A stretch of DNA of 64,000 nt from Lachnospiraceae bacterium (lineage in GTDB: Bacteria > Bacillota > Clostridia > Lachnospirales > Lachnospiraceae). The first letter of the stretch is position 1; each line of letters starts with the position of its first letter. Positions 8,942-18,413 of the stretch are shown piece after piece. The notes under the pieces are model-generated. The model saw nothing but the letters and a program-made list of their open reading frames with translations. It did no database searches and had not been told where the DNA came from. The stretch is taken from contig CAJTCY010000015.1 of NCBI GenBank assembly GCA_910575075.1, positions 1 through 64,000 on the forward strand, given 5' to 3'. The position numbers were made by a program, and so were the translations under genes.

Positions 8942-10036
8942 TTACAGATACTTATTCACCGTTTCAATTACGTATTCCACTTCCTCATCCGGCATTCCTG
9001 CATAAACAGGAAGACTGACTTCATGTCTTGCGGCATAAGCAGCCTGCGGAAAGTCCTCCCACTGGTACCCCCACTCGCTGTAGCAGTCTGCTACGTAAGG
9101 CGGTATGGGATAATGCACCTGGGTTTTTACCCCATGTTCCAAAAGGTATGCCTGCAATCGCTCTCTATTCGCTGTCAGGATGGGAAATAAATGAAAAACA
9201 TGTGTGGAACCTTCCCTTATACACGGAAGTTTTACTGCTTCATTTCTGATTCCTGCCAGATACCGCTTTGCAATCTCTATGCGCATCTTGTTTTCTTCTG
9301 CAAGATGATCAAGACCGACAGATAATAACGCTGCCTGCATCTCATCCATACGGGAATTGATTCCTTTTATTTCATTATGATATTTCACTTTACTGCCATA
9401 GTTTCTCATCATCCGCAATTTTTCAGCTATATCATTATTATTCGTAATCAATGCCCCTGCATCCCCTAACGCCCCCAGAGGTTTCGTCGGATAAAAACTG
9501 AAACACCCGATATCACCAAACGTCCCTGTTTTCTTTCCGTCATACAAGGCGTCATGGCTCTGTGCACAGTCCTCTACTACATATAGATGATAACGTCTGG
9601 CAATATCCATAATCTTGTCCATCCGGCATGGCTGACCATACAGATGAACCGCCAAAATGGCTTTTGTCCTGTCTGTAATCGTTTCCTCAATTTTATCCGC
9701 ATCCATCAAAAGATAATCATCAATATCCACAAACACGGGTGTAGCGCCATTTTCCGTGATGCCAATGACGGATGCGATATAAGTTCCTGCCGGAACAATG
9801 ACTTCATCGCCCGGCCCAACACCAAGAGCTCTGAACGCCAGGATCAATGCGTCCGTGCCGGAATTGACGCCGATACAATCTGCCGCATCCATATATTCTG
9901 CAAATTTCTCTTCAAACTTTTCTAATTCTTTTCCTAAAATATACCATCCTGAACGCAGAACCCTGAACGCTGCTTCTTCAAATTCCTTCTGATATAATGC
10001 ATATTTACGGCTCAAATCTGAAAATTCTATATTCAT
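8942..10036 (-). CDS. DegT/DnrJ/EryC1 aminotransferase, dTDP-3-amino-3,6-dideoxyhexose type (FdtB/QdtB)
   Basis: 364 residues with the full sugar-aminotransferase fold: [24 protein letters not shown] for cofactor phosphate, [11 protein letters not shown] with the PLP-ring Asp, and [15 protein letters not shown] carrying the Schiff-base lysine (Lys185). The N-terminal [18 protein letters not shown] is typical of the FdtB/QdtB/DesV branch. It aminates the 3-keto sugar made by the neighbouring ketoisomerase, using glutamate. Ribosome site AGGAG precedes ATG 10036. No dedicated N-acetyltransferase is adjacent; the hexapeptide enzyme at 2389 could acetylate the new amine. Sugar stereochemistry remains open. 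Confidence 0.88.
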   Translation of the reverse strand: MNIEFSDLSRKYALYQKEFEEAAFRVLRSGWYILGKELEKFEEKFAEYMDAADCIGVNSGTDALILAFRALGVGPGDEVIVPAGTYIASVIGITENGATPVFVDIDDYLLMDADKIEETITDRTKAILAVHLYGQPCRMDKIMDIARRYHLYVVEDCAQSHDALYDGKKTGTFGDIGCFSFYPTKPLGALGDAGALITNNNDIAEKLRMMRNYGSKVKYHNEIKGINSRMDEMQAALLSVGLDHLAEENKMRIEIAKRYLAGIRNEAVKLPCIREGSTHVFHLFPILTANRERLQAYLLEHGVKTQVHYPIPPYVADCYSEWGYQWEDFPQAAYAARHEVSLPVYAGMPDEEVEYVIETVNKYL

Positions 10037-10140
10037 GCTCTTATACTCCTATTTTCTGAAATACTGCGTATGTTCTTAAAAGTTTCCACAATGTATGCTT
10101 TTGCTGAACATACTTTTAAATCACGCCATTCTGCCAGTTG

Positions 10141-11547
10141 CTATACTAATACCACAACACCCATGATAAAATTATTCTGCTCCTTAGCCAGATTCAGTTC
10201 ATTATAAATTTCATCGTAGATCGACTGCCCTTTTTGTTCTATGAAGAGTATATTTCCAATTTCTGTTCCCTGTTCTAAGGAATGCGCATCATAATATATA
10301 TTTCCGCCTTCCTTTACCTGCAGCTTCTGGGCATTAAGCTCTTTTTTCAACAGGTTCCGTATCCCGGCGTCTATATTTTCATATTCACTTCCTGTCAGAT
10401 ATACACACTCTGCCCCCTGCTGCCTGGAGGAAAGCGCCACGTTTGCCGCTATCACTTTGATTTGCTGCTGGGCTGACAAGGCTTTTCTCCTTCTGTTTTT
10501 CAATGTCAGAAGCTTGTCATCAATCACAGACAAAAGACGTTTTCTGCCAGTCTCCGCTTTTATCTCTCCCAGCAGGCGCACGCCAAAAAGCGTACGGATT
10601 TCTTCCGCATTCTGTAATTTTGCTGTAAATATCATGGTACAGGCGATCCATGCACATACCAGAAAAACTCCTATGACAAATCCTGCTATCACATACTTAA
10701 GACTGATGCCTGGTTTCGAATCTTCCTGTTCCTTCTCATCTTCTGTTTGTTCCTGCTCACTCTCCAGTATACTTAACTGCAGGTCCGACATATTCGCTTT
10801 CAAATTCGTCAACTGTGTGTTAAGAGTAACGATATTATTAGATATTGTATTTTTCCTCTCACTCAAAGCCGTGTCTACAATTACATTCTCAGACTCGCCT
10901 AACAATTTCAGTTTATGTGCGCCGACCCCCTGATACTCTGTCTCTTTTGCGCTCAGTTGTTCTTTAATTGATTTTGCAATCGCTTCCAGTTTCTTTTCTT
11001 CCGGGCATGTAATCTTAATTGAAATAGAAGTTCCTGTCTGCGTCACAGACCAAAGTTCGCTGATATTAGCCTGATTTAACGATAAGCCTGCGTCATCTAT
11101 CACATTCTGGCTCATTTTTCCGCTCATGATATAGCTGTAATATAAACTCATCAAGTCGCTCGTATAATCCCTCTCTGTATCCTGCGTATAATTAAAGGTA
11201 TAATCCGTTTCAACATAATACTGCAGTTCAAGAACCTGTCTCTTATACGGGTCCAGCTGCATCAGTGCAGAAGTCTCCAGATACTCTTCATACTCTTCGA
11301 TACGCGCTTTGAGATTCTTTGCCTGTATCACCTGCTGCAGCTCATCTTCCGATAATTCTTTTTCTAACTGTTCCACATCAATAGTACCCTCTGACCGATC
11401 AGATCTTAAATCCATGAAATATTTCATTCCGCAGAGCAGTATCGCAAAAACAACTCCCACACATATCAGCTTTCTCCAGCCAAACAATATGTTCCAGAAT
11501 AATTCCTTTAAACTTACTTCTCTTTCCATCTTTTCCTGTACTTCCAT
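10141..11547 (-). CDS. Wzz-like chain-length protein with degenerate BY-kinase-like tail (copy A)
   Basis: About 468 residues. Helices at about 25-45 and 285-310 flank a largely helical, coiled-coil outside region, the plan of Wzz/CapA polysaccharide co-polymerases. After the second helix comes a cytoplasmic domain resembling the ATPase of CpsD-type tyrosine kinases (EEIRTLFGVRLLGEI, CVYLTGSEYEN, NILFIEQKGQSIYDEI, MGVVVLV), but where the P-loop should be there is TGSEYENIDAG, without GKS/T, so it should not bind ATP normally. There is no tyrosine-rich tail. ATG 11547 has GGAGG 8 nt upstream and is preferred over 11562. A close paralogue, similar along the whole length, lies at 33454-34845 on the other strand. 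Role: control of chain length and export of the cluster A polymer. Confidence 0.78.
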   Translation of the reverse strand: MEVQEKMEREVSLKELFWNILFGWRKLICVGVVFAILLCGMKYFMDLRSDRSEGTIDVEQLEKELSEDELQQVIQAKNLKARIEEYEEYLETSALMQLDPYKRQVLELQYYVETDYTFNYTQDTERDYTSDLMSLYYSYIMSGKMSQNVIDDAGLSLNQANISELWSVTQTGTSISIKITCPEEKKLEAIAKSIKEQLSAKETEYQGVGAHKLKLLGESENVIVDTALSERKNTISNNIVTLNTQLTNLKANMSDLQLSILESEQEQTEDEKEQEDSKPGISLKYVIAGFVIGVFLVCAWIACTMIFTAKLQNAEEIRTLFGVRLLGEIKAETGRKRLLSVIDDKLLTLKNRRRKALSAQQQIKVIAANVALSSRQQGAECVYLTGSEYENIDAGIRNLLKKELNAQKLQVKEGGNIYYDAHSLEQGTEIGNILFIEQKGQSIYDEIYNELNLAKEQNNFIMGVVVLV

Positions 11548-11635
11548 TTCACTTTCCTCCATATTTACTTTTATACGGTTTCAGAACATCTCTACAGCAG
11601 TTCAATTTCTATTTACAGCCTTTGCCCTTCCAGTA

Positions 11636-13060
11636 TTATCTGATCCTTCTCAGACCTTTCAGCAACTGTTTTATTTCCCTTTTATACAGAATCAGATATA
11701 CTGCCAAGACAAAAAAGGCCATTCCTGTACCTATAAGAGAACTTGTCAAAAGCATCCTGCGCCATATGACCATATACAAAAAAATAAGTATGGCCGAACA
11801 TACCAGCCTTTTTGAGATCACCATCAACTCCATTTTTTTCAGTGCAAGCATACATACTATATTTACAGCTATGTACCCTGACAAAGTCGCAATAGACGCC
11901 CCTTCTATCCCTAATTGAGGGATAAGTACAAAATTTAACGCAAGATTAAGCAGCGCGCCGCCAAAAAGAATCAGCATATTGGGCCAGGTTTTTTTTATAA
12001 TCAGAAATTGGTTGCCTGCAACCTGAAACAGCATCTGCAACAGCGGCGCCATAAACAGATACGGCGCAGAGATATATCCTCCCCAATACTCTTTCGTAAA
12101 TAAGATTTTAAAGATTGGATCACTCCATGCACAGATAAACGCTGTTGCGGCAAAGGATACAATCGCCAGATATTCAAATATTTTCGAATTCGACTCGACC
12201 TGATTTTCTTCATTCATCGTCGAAAAAGCAAAATACTGCCATCCCCCTGCAAAAGCCGTATAGATCAGTTGGCTGCAATGTCCTAATTTAGAAGAAACAG
12301 AATAAATGCCAGCCGCGTCAACCCCTAATAAATTTGTGATCATTACTTTGTCACAGGAATTAAAAACCCAGTAGATCAGAAAATTCGGCAGCAGCGGAAC
12401 GGCTATTACTAATAACTGCCGCAGTAATCGTACATCAAACTCTTTTACTTTGAACCAGCTGCAATTCATAACACCAAAAGCTATTTCCATTGTCACTCCG
12501 GAAACTACCGCCGCCAATGGCAGTGCAATGATATAGTGTCCGCCAAGCAGCAGGGGAATGGAAACCGCATAAGACAGAATCGGGCTTATCGTATTTGTAA
12601 TAAGAAATACTTTTCTTTTATTCTGCATCCTGGTGGGAGCTGAAATAATACTGTTTGTCGCCCCCACCAAGGTCGCCATTGCCGACAAATATATGAGATA
12701 TGCATATCTCTTGTTGCCCAGAAAATACTGTGCCAGTTGGTTTTTAAACGCAATCATGAGCAAAAAAACAATTACTGAAGTACAAATTGTAAACAACAGC
12801 GCCGTTGAACAAACGCTTTTTTTATAATTCTCTTCATCCTTTTCAAAAAACATTCGGTACATCGCATCATACATTCCCATCACAGCAAAGGCGCTTCCAA
12901 ATTGAACAATCGTATTGGAAAGATCACTTATTCCATAATAGGAAGCGTTCGGCATCAACCTGGTAATGATTGGAACCATGATCAAGGGAACTAATTTGCT
13001 GATAATTCCACCTAATCCATATACAAGAAAGTTTTCAATAAATAATTTAAATTTACTCAT
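11636..13060 (-). CDS. wzx: Wzx-type oligosaccharide flippase
   Basis: 474 residues, about twelve to fourteen hydrophobic helices spread over the whole chain, beginning FLVYGLGGIISKLVPLIMVP, the standard N-terminus of the polysaccharide-transport (PST) branch of MATE-fold flippases. DLSNTIVQFGSAFAVMGMYDAMYR and ALLNLALNFVLIPQLGIEGA are family-typical. It turns the finished undecaprenyl-diphosphate repeat unit of cluster A from the inner to the outer face of the membrane. GAGG lies 6 nt before the ATG. Neighbours are the Wzz-like gene downstream and a GT2 gene upstream. A second Wzx gene for the divergent cluster B is at 23654. Confidence 0.9.
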   Translation of the reverse strand: MSKFKLFIENFLVYGLGGIISKLVPLIMVPIITRLMPNASYYGISDLSNTIVQFGSAFAVMGMYDAMYRMFFEKDEENYKKSVCSTALLFTICTSVIVFLLMIAFKNQLAQYFLGNKRYAYLIYLSAMATLVGATNSIISAPTRMQNKRKVFLITNTISPILSYAVSIPLLLGGHYIIALPLAAVVSGVTMEIAFGVMNCSWFKVKEFDVRLLRQLLVIAVPLLPNFLIYWVFNSCDKVMITNLLGVDAAGIYSVSSKLGHCSQLIYTAFAGGWQYFAFSTMNEENQVESNSKIFEYLAIVSFAATAFICAWSDPIFKILFTKEYWGGYISAPYLFMAPLLQMLFQVAGNQFLIIKKTWPNMLILFGGALLNLALNFVLIPQLGIEGASIATLSGYIAVNIVCMLALKKMELMVISKRLVCSAILIFLYMVIWRRMLLTSSLIGTGMAFFVLAVYLILYKREIKQLLKGLRRIR

Positions 13061-13134
13061 TAGATACCTCAGTAACGTTTTTCTCTTTTACACACATACT
13101 GTCTGTTTCCTATCTGAAATTCTTCTTGCCAATC

Positions 13135-14109
13135 TCAAATAAATTTATTGATGAACCTGAAAAAATGCCTCGTCCTGCATATCATTTTATCTTTGAGCGG
13201 CAAATACCTCCACTCTTCAAAACTGTCATAATCGTTCTCTATCTCTTTGAGATTATTTTTAAAGTTAAATTTATAGGCAGCTCTTTCTCCATAGATGATG
13301 TGCCAGATTTTTCTCCTGGCCCCAGTCTCTTTCCCCATTTTTTTTGCATATATCTCTATGACTTTTTTTTCTGCACGATACATTTTCATAAGCCTGGATT
13401 CTGCGCCTGCTCCAATCCGGGAAGTCATCGCATTTTCACTTTTTCTGTAGTAAACCAATATTTCATCTAAATAACCAAATTTATACTTTTTTGAACAGGC
13501 TACCCGCAGCCAGTACTCCCAGTCCTCAATTTCAATTTCCTCATTATAAATTCCGCATTCATTGTAAACATCTTTTCTGAGTATCACTCCAGGCGCAAAA
13601 ATAAAACAATGTTCAAACAGCCTTTTTTCCATATGATCATGATCAATCTGCACCGGTTCCAGAAAAAAAGGCGTCAACCGCAATGGTTCTCTGTAAGTGC
13701 TTTTCTCTTTCACATAAACACCATTGCAGAAAAGAATTCCTATTTCATGATCATTTTCCAACTGCCTGACCATAATCTCTGTATACGTAGGATACAGAAA
13801 ATCATCACTTGCGATCGACTTTATATACACACCCCTGCTTACTGACAATAATCTGTTTAAGGTTCCTGCAACTCCCAGATTGACTTCGTTTTTCAGCGTG
13901 ACTACCCGCACAAAACGTTCTTCCAATTTCGGTATATATTTTTGAATTACATCCCATGAAGCGTCTTGTGAACAATCGTCGCATATAAGCAGTTCTATAT
14001 TCTGATATGTCTGATCCATCAGAGAATCCAGACAGTCACTAATAAATCTTTCATGATTATAACAAGGTATGCATACCGATACTAACGGCTCCCTGATTTT
14101 ACTATCCAT
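13135..14109 (-). CDS. GT2 family glycosyltransferase (GT-A fold)
   Basis: 324 residues. The N-terminal VSVCIPCYNHERFISDCLDSLMDQTYQNIELLIC-type start, the CDDCSQDASWDV nucleotide site, and SIASDDFLYPTY with the metal-binding acidic pair define a GT2 inverting transferase. The mid-region IEDWEYWLRVAC holds the expected general-base region (ED-x-E/D). No membrane helices, so it acts at the inner membrane face on the lipid-linked repeat unit. GAGG precedes the ATG; it lies between Wzx and Wzy in cluster A. Donor and acceptor sugars cannot be predicted. Confidence 0.82.
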   Translation of the reverse strand: MDSKIREPLVSVCIPCYNHERFISDCLDSLMDQTYQNIELLICDDCSQDASWDVIQKYIPKLEERFVRVVTLKNEVNLGVAGTLNRLLSVSRGVYIKSIASDDFLYPTYTEIMVRQLENDHEIGILFCNGVYVKEKSTYREPLRLTPFFLEPVQIDHDHMEKRLFEHCFIFAPGVILRKDVYNECGIYNEEIEIEDWEYWLRVACSKKYKFGYLDEILVYYRKSENAMTSRIGAGAESRLMKMYRAEKKVIEIYAKKMGKETGARRKIWHIIYGERAAYKFNFKNNLKEIENDYDSFEEWRYLPLKDKMICRTRHFFRFINKFI

Positions 14110-14124
14110 TTTTCCTCAACTCAC

Positions 14125-15459
14125 TCACATAAAACTTTGCTTTTGATCATAACCAAATTTATAATTCTTTCTTATTTTAATACGCAGCCGTTTGGAATAA
14201 GAGCCGCGGATCAAAGCTAAATACATCCCCAACAATACTGTGCAGAATTCAAAAACAATTTCTCCTTTTAACTCAAAGCCTGCCATTATAATCATCATCA
14301 TTCCAAAAAAGAAAATGCTGTGTTTATCATGGAGATGTCTCTTGATGGGGATCAGAAGCATCAAGGGCATCATATAATAAACAATCTGAACGCCGATTCC
14401 CCAGAAAAGCAAGGGTCTCATAATCCCCAAATCCGTTCCCATATAATAGGAACCATTGGCTGCCGTGTATCTGGCGTCGCCAAAGAGAAATGTTTCCAGG
14501 GGGACTTTCACAAACATTCTATCCATAATATAGGTACTTGAATTAGTAGAAAATTTCCCTGACTGCGCCATATTTATAAATCCTTCAAACATCCATCCCA
14601 GGCTGGCGCTTTTTTGAATGTGTTCAATATTGTATAAAAATACAAGAATTACAATTAATGCGGCCCCGCCTAACGAAAGAATCAAATGCCCTTTCCCCTG
14701 AATACACAGCTGATAACATGCCGTCAAAATAATACAGGCAATGGCAATGATTGTTCCCGTACGCCCGTAAAACACGGTTCCCAAGAGGTTGATAATTCCA
14801 TAAAACATCATCTCCCATTTAGAAAATCCGAATTTCTTCATGATATATTCACAACAGCAGACTGCCACAGAAAATGTACATCTGAACGACCAGCCAAAGC
14901 CTGAAAACCCTTGCAGCCCGATTCTGGTATAAAATCTGGCTGTATGTAAATATTGATAATCTAAAACAGATGTATCCTGTATTACAACGATATCCGCATA
15001 AATTGCATGAATGGCCGGTATCAGCATTATGACTGTGCATAAGACATAAATCGTTGTGCCCGCCAGAAATAATTTCAAGAAATCTCTTAAATCTTCACAC
15101 AAATATACGATTCCGAAACTGACGATAATCTTCTTGAGCGTAGTGAAATAGCGCGTAAAATATGTCAGATCTCCCGTACCTCTGATCAGCGGCAGAAACA
15201 GGGATAACGCCATCAAAAATAAAAAAGTAACAATAAAAAAGAGCAAAGGATATAATACTTTTCTCTGCAGTTTATTGTAATATAGTTCACTCAAGAACAG
15301 CCCCAGCAGTACCAGTTCTATTCCATATAACATATATGCCTGCACGCCTGCCAGAATCTTGACCCTAAAGGGAAAAAAGACATATAGAAACAGCAGTATT
15401 TTTAATAACCTTTGAATTTTATAACTATCTTTCGTTTTCACTCTTGATTCTCTAAACAT
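14125..15459 (-). CDS. wzy: Wzy-like polysaccharide polymerase
   Basis: 444 residues with about ten to twelve hydrophobic helices and one long outside loop around residues 280-340 containing STNSSTYIMDRMFVKVPLET, the arrangement of Wzy/O-antigen ligase proteins. MFYGRTGTI-type segments (LGTVFYGRTGTIIAIACI) match the conserved G-R-T/S region before the large loop. It would join repeat units delivered by the cluster A Wzx. Its ATG overlaps the TAA of the upstream GT4 gene with only a weak ribosome site, suggesting translational coupling. Sequence identity in this family is low, so the call rests on topology, this motif and the Wzx/Wzz neighbours. Confidence 0.78.
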   Translation of the reverse strand: MFRESRVKTKDSYKIQRLLKILLFLYVFFPFRVKILAGVQAYMLYGIELVLLGLFLSELYYNKLQRKVLYPLLFFIVTFLFLMALSLFLPLIRGTGDLTYFTRYFTTLKKIIVSFGIVYLCEDLRDFLKLFLAGTTIYVLCTVIMLIPAIHAIYADIVVIQDTSVLDYQYLHTARFYTRIGLQGFSGFGWSFRCTFSVAVCCCEYIMKKFGFSKWEMMFYGIINLLGTVFYGRTGTIIAIACIILTACYQLCIQGKGHLILSLGGAALIVILVFLYNIEHIQKSASLGWMFEGFINMAQSGKFSTNSSTYIMDRMFVKVPLETFLFGDARYTAANGSYYMGTDLGIMRPLLFWGIGVQIVYYMMPLMLLIPIKRHLHDKHSIFFFGMMMIIMAGFELKGEIVFEFCTVLLGMYLALIRGSYSKRLRIKIRKNYKFGYDQKQSFM

Positions 15460-15460
15460 A

Positions 15461-16630
15461 TTATCTGATCACTTTCCTGTAAAGCCGAAAAACTTGTTCA
15501 CACATATTTGCCAAATCATATCTTTCTCTCACATCTGCGCTTGCCCTCGTTCCCAGTTTCATCATCGTATCAGGTGATTCCGCGAGCTCACAAATGGCGG
15601 CGCTTAACTCCTTGGCCGCGTTTTCATACTGAAAAATAACACCATTGGCCTGGTCTTTTATAAGTTCCGTATTAGCGCCTGTATCTGCCGCAAGCACACA
15701 GAGCCCGCAAGCCATAGCTTCAGCTGTAAACAGTCCAAACCCTTCTCCGCGAGAACAGTTCACAGCTATATCATAATTACCCAAAATTGACTGCATATTG
15801 TCAAAATACCCTTTGAAATTGATCATTCCCTGCAATTGATATTCATCAATTTTATTTTTCAGGTAATCAACATATTGTGCTTTTCCTTCGCCATACAAAT
15901 CAACCTTTATCTCCATATCAAGAGAAGCATTGCGCCGAATTATGTTCAATGCTTCCAGCAAATAGATCTGGCCTTTCGGCTCACATAATTCGCCGGCCAT
16001 TACAATCTTTACCGCATCCCTTTTCTGATTCCAGTTCTTTTCATTAATATTTGAGAGATCAATTCCATTTAAGATAACGTTTACTTTCTCTCGGTCTAAC
16101 CCCTGGCTGACCCAGCCGTCTGCAACATGTTCAGAAATAGCAATATACGCATCTGTTCTCTGATTCATCCACCCAATCTGATTTCTTTTTAATAATTTTA
16201 ATCCATAATGGCCTTCAAACATCTCCTGTATATGCCAGATATGGGGAATCTTATATTTTTCCTTTATCATTCCCCCTAGCAAATCCCTGCTCAAATTGGT
16301 ATGAATCAAATCGTACTCTTCTAGCCGTACCAGTTTCTCCAGCTTTTTCAGAGCATGTTCCGCCGCATAATCCGCCTGTAAATTTCTTATGATTCTCTTC
16401 CCCTTACCAGCCAAAAAAAACGTTCCTTCATAATAAACGTAAGGCCGCAAACTCACGACGTAATTCTCTATTGCCAATGTTTTACAAAATTCATTTACGC
16501 AGCCACCTTTCGAAGTGACAACGGTATATTCCACTCCCTTTGCGAGAGCCAAACTTTCTAAAATAGACATTGCTATTATCTCAGAACCATATTTTTTGCC
16601 GCTCCCGCCTACGATATATAAAACTTTCAC
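15461..16630 (-). CDS. GT4 family glycosyltransferase (GT-B fold)
   Basis: 389 residues. N-terminal GGSGKKYGSEIIA is the acceptor-side glycine loop; VIMAGELCEPKGQIYLLEA begins the C-terminal domain, and EGFGLFTAEAMACG (Glu296 and Glu304) is the E-x7-E donor site of retaining GT4 enzymes. IPHIWHIQEMFEGHYG supplies the usual H-x2-E near residue 135. Cytoplasmic. The start is GTG 16630 with GAGG upstream. It is in cluster A between a GT2 gene and wzy and should add one sugar of the repeat unit; which one is unknown. Confidence 0.85.
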   Translation of the reverse strand: MKVLYIVGGSGKKYGSEIIAMSILESLALAKGVEYTVVTSKGGCVNEFCKTLAIENYVVSLRPYVYYEGTFFLAGKGKRIIRNLQADYAAEHALKKLEKLVRLEEYDLIHTNLSRDLLGGMIKEKYKIPHIWHIQEMFEGHYGLKLLKRNQIGWMNQRTDAYIAISEHVADGWVSQGLDREKVNVILNGIDLSNINEKNWNQKRDAVKIVMAGELCEPKGQIYLLEALNIIRRNASLDMEIKVDLYGEGKAQYVDYLKNKIDEYQLQGMINFKGYFDNMQSILGNYDIAVNCSRGEGFGLFTAEAMACGLCVLAADTGANTELIKDQANGVIFQYENAAKELSAAICELAESPDTMMKLGTRASADVRERYDLANMCEQVFRLYRKVIR

Positions 16631-16653
16631 CCTAACACCTCATCTGAATAGCC

Positions 16654-17589
16654 TCATACATAATTAATAAAAACCTTCAAAATAAACATCCATCTTTTTT
16701 CACCACTGTTTTCACAAAGCCGTTTATCTTTTATCAGCCTTAAACGGTTTTTGATACCGCTTTGATAATTTGCAAATTCTTCAATAATTATCCTGTTCTC
16801 TTCATCATCAATCGTATAGTTATCAATGAGAAATTTGGCTGTTTTCATTCTAAGATTCTTGTATGGCAGCCCTTTTTTCAAAGCCCTTGAAATTCTATCT
16901 GTTAAGGTTTTTTCCTTTATCCCTACAGTATTATCTTCGTGAATTCTATAAAGAATATAAGCGTTTTCATCATACTTGATTTCTCCAATTAACAACGCAA
17001 TCAAAAAAACAATAGTATCGTGCATACGGAGATTTGAGATGTCACATTTTGGACAGTCATGCTTAACAATCTCTTTCACCAGCGTATTATTTAATAACAT
17101 CGTACATCCACTAATATCATTACGTGTCATATGTCCGATTAAAGTCAAATCAGGAATTTCTTTAAATCGTAATCCTTTTTCTTCACCATTCTTATAGATT
17201 ATCTGGTTCGAACAATATAACTGCGGTTTTTTATCATCATCCAACATTTTTACTGCTGAAATCAATTTTTCATCTTTCCAGACATCATCTTGATCTGCAA
17301 ATGCATAATACTGATAACTCCCAGTTTTAGAAACTGTATATAAAAGATACAGAAAGCTCATCCCTGGTCCAAGATTTTCCTCTCCCTTCTGAAAAAAAAC
17401 ATTGTCTAATTTCAGATATCTTTTTATGATCTCTTTCGTTTTATCTGTAGATCCATCATCCCTGATAAACAAATAAACATCGACGTCTCTTTGCGCAAGA
17501 ATGCTGTCAATCTGTTCTTTTATATATAATCCACCATTGTAACTGCTCATTAAAACAGCGATTTTAGGGAGTTTTCTCAACTCTTCCAT
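16654..17589 (-). CDS. GT2 rhamnosyltransferase-like glycosyltransferase
   Basis: 311 residues. IAVLMSSYNGGLYIKEQIDS, FIRDDGSTDKTKEII and FADQDDVWKDEKL are the signature strings of the RfbF/WapR-like subgroup of GT2, whose known members often transfer rhamnose, though others differ. The DQDDVW motif carries the metal-binding Asp pair. Mid-protein SGCTMLLNNTLVKEI is also typical. No membrane helix. GGAGAGG precedes ATG 17589. About 110 nt of AT-rich spacer separates it from the upstream cytidylyltransferase gene. Donor identity is a guess from subgroup resemblance; no rml genes are present locally. Confidence 0.8.
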   Translation of the reverse strand: MEELRKLPKIAVLMSSYNGGLYIKEQIDSILAQRDVDVYLFIRDDGSTDKTKEIIKRYLKLDNVFFQKGEENLGPGMSFLYLLYTVSKTGSYQYYAFADQDDVWKDEKLISAVKMLDDDKKPQLYCSNQIIYKNGEEKGLRFKEIPDLTLIGHMTRNDISGCTMLLNNTLVKEIVKHDCPKCDISNLRMHDTIVFLIALLIGEIKYDENAYILYRIHEDNTVGIKEKTLTDRISRALKKGLPYKNLRMKTAKFLIDNYTIDDEENRIIIEEFANYQSGIKNRLRLIKDKRLCENSGEKRWMFILKVFINYV

Positions 17590-17699
17590 CCCATAATCCT
17601 CTCCTGGTTTTTTAATATTCTATTCTCCGCTTTCACGCATTTTTTTCTATAGGTGTCCTGTTAATTAAATCTTCCGATGTGTGTTCAGCAGACTTTCTC

Positions 17700-18413
17700 T
17701 TAATCCTTCAACCAATCTGAACGTTTTTCTTTTAAAAATGCCTTAAAAATATCAATATCTTCTACCGTTGTCAGCTTTATATTTTTCTCAGAACCTGCCG
17801 AAAAATGAACCTGTTCTCCCATCTCTATCATTAACGTACAGGAAGCAACTGAATTTGTAATCCCCGCCTCAAGCGCACTTCTATGAAGATCACATATCCT
17901 GCCCAGTGAAAATCCCTGCGGCGTCTGTGTCCGACGCAGATTATCTCTAGGATAGCTCCCTGTCGATATCTCACCATCTTCTGTCTGCAGCATTGCTTCT
18001 GCACAAGGAATTGCCGAGATCGCACATCCATATTGCTTTGTCTTAACAATACAATCCGAAATAATCTCGGCTGAAACCATCGGACGAATTGCATCGTGAA
18101 TTAATACAACATCTTCCTTTTCATAATGATTTTCCAATTCAAAAACACCATTCCGAATAGATGCCTGTCCGCTTTCTCCTCCTAAAATAACATGCTTTAA
18201 CTTTGTAATATTAAATTGGTTCGCATAAGCCCAAAGCACCTGTTCCCATCCCGCAATACATACCACCGCAATTACATCAATATCCGCATGTCGTTGAAAC
18301 GCTTCTAAAGTATATACAATTACAGGTCTTTCACCAACCGCCAAAAACTGTTTCGGTATATTTTGATGCATCCTTGCACCAGATCCCCCCGCAATAAGTA
18401 GTGCAATATTCAT
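17700..18413 (-). CDS. IspD/TarI-family cytidylyltransferase (probable CDP-alditol synthase)
   Basis: 237 residues, standard IspD length. LLIAGGSGARMHQNIPKQF is the CTP site, LIHDAIRPMVS and RRTQTPQGFSL are further family motifs, and EKNIKLTTVEDIDI is the C-terminal signature. IspD makes CDP-methylerythritol for isoprenoids, while the close relative TarI makes CDP-ribitol. Its ATG overlaps the stop of a LicD gene by 4 nt, and a second copy of a housekeeping isoprenoid gene inside a glycan operon is unlikely, so a CDP-ribitol (or other CDP-alditol) role is preferred. No TarJ-type dehydrogenase is seen nearby. The substrate is inferred from context only. Confidence 0.8.
   Translation of the reverse strand: MNIALLIAGGSGARMHQNIPKQFLAVGERPVIVYTLEAFQRHADIDVIAVVCIAGWEQVLWAYANQFNITKLKHVILGGESGQASIRNGVFELENHYEKEDVVLIHDAIRPMVSAEIISDCIVKTKQYGCAISAIPCAEAMLQTEDGEISTGSYPRDNLRRTQTPQGFSLGRICDLHRSALEAGITNSVASCTLMIEMGEQVHFSAGSEKNIKLTTVEDIDIFKAFLKEKRSDWLKD

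Noticed and set aside
11309-11815. A 168-codon plus-strand frame across the start of the Wzz-like gene and the end of wzx
   Set aside because: It spans the boundary of two well-supported minus-strand genes and reads as low-complexity Ser/Phe/Cys sequence.
17700-18413. Housekeeping ispD of isoprenoid synthesis
   Set aside because: It overlaps a LicD gene inside a glycan operon; a CDP-alditol role fits better, though sequence alone does not exclude ispD.
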